Below, piece by piece: positions 4,996 through 5,179 of a stretch of DNA of 5,179 nt (positions are counted from its first letter, which is position 1; each line of letters opens with the position of its first letter). The stretch is from Syntrophomonadaceae bacterium (lineage in GTDB: Bacteria > Bacillota > Syntrophomonadia > Syntrophomonadales > Syntrophomonadaceae): assembly GCA_028698695.1 (NCBI GenBank), contig JAQVWB010000147.1, positions 1 through 5,179 of the forward strand, given 5' to 3'. A model generated the notes under the pieces. It was not told where the DNA came from. It was given only the letters and a program-made list of their open reading frames with translations, and did not search any database. A program made the translations under genes and the position numbers.

Positions 4996-5111
4996 TTCTG
5001 GCAACGACCTACTCTCCCAGGGGCAAGCCCCAAGTACCATCGGCTCAGGAGGGCTTAACTGCCGTGTTCGGGATGGGAACGGGTGTATCCCCTTCGACAT
5101 TGTCACCAGAA
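4996..5111 (-). rRNA. rrf: 5S ribosomal RNA
   Basis: The reverse strand carries a full-length bacterial 5S rRNA of about 116 bases. Helix I is formed by TTCTGGTGAC at the 5' end and GTTGCCAGAA at the 3' end. The loop sequence CCCGTTCCCATCCCGAACAC, the GTTAAGCCC stretch, the CCGATGGTACT stretch and GGGAGAGTAGG are the universal 5S landmarks. It is the last gene of an rRNA operon entering from the right edge and is followed by its terminator. End positions are placed by helix I and could be off by a base or two. Confidence 0.95.
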
Positions 5112-5179
5112 ACTTTATGCTTTTATTATGCTCTCTCAAAACTGTACAGTGTAGGAGATCTTGGTGGTGCGTCGTTAGT
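5112..5179 (-). other. 23S-5S internal transcribed spacer (partial)
   Basis: On the minus strand this holds an ACTGTACAGTTTTGAGAGAGC stretch, a sequence style common in Firmicute rRNA spacers, followed by an AT-rich run into 5S. The 3' end of 23S is not recognisable here, so it lies beyond the window. No tRNA is present between base 5179 and 5S. Confidence 0.7.

Noticed and set aside
1..5179. CRISPR array, prophage or toxin-antitoxin system
   Set aside because: Only two copies of one repeat exist, 1079 bp apart. No phage, Cas, toxin or antitoxin motifs were seen in any supported frame.

Overview
The window looks like chromosomal DNA from a spore-forming, low-to-moderate GC Firmicute, most likely in Clostridia (Peptococcaceae / Desulfotomaculum-like). 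This is inferred from the strong Shine-Dalgarno sites, the TTG start with a good ribosome site, the YitT-family protein, the MASE3-type histidine kinase, and the Firmicute-style 5S rRNA with its 23S-5S spacer. No species can be named from the sequence alone.

Layout from left to right. (1) Bases 1-316, minus strand: the N-terminal third of a GT4-type glycosyltransferase, cut by the window edge. (2) Bases 317-834: 518 bases without a secure gene. It holds a possible promoter for the glycosyltransferase, a doubtful minus-strand ORF, copy 1 of a 64-bp AT-rich direct repeat, and a foldable leader ending in an intrinsic terminator directly before the next gene. (3) Bases 835-1710, plus strand: a YitT-family membrane protein. 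(4) Bases 1711-1938: a weak hairpin, copy 2 of the 64-bp repeat (59 of 64 bases identical), and a likely promoter. (5) Bases 1939-2226, plus strand: a 95-residue charged coiled-coil protein with an ideal ribosome site. (6) Bases 2227-2463: between convergent genes, a short decayed fragment of a HAD-superfamily hydrolase on the minus strand, with short repeated arms. (7) Bases 2464-4753, minus strand: a two-component operon, a MASE3-type membrane histidine kinase followed 25 bases later by an OmpR-type response regulator. (8) Bases 4754-4996: a bidirectional terminator, a possible kinase promoter and the rRNA-operon terminator. (9) Bases 4996-5179, minus strand: 5S rRNA and part of the 23S-5S spacer.

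The kinase should sense a membrane or small-molecule cue through its N-terminal helices, phosphorylate the regulator at Asp53 and so change transcription of unknown targets. It lies downstream of an rRNA operon on the same strand but is insulated from it by two terminators. The most unusual signals are the near-identical 64-bp repeats in front of two unrelated plus-strand genes, and the leader plus terminator in front of the YitT gene, which has the geometry of an attenuator. The rest is ordinary chromosomal content, and I see no clear multi-gene novel system.
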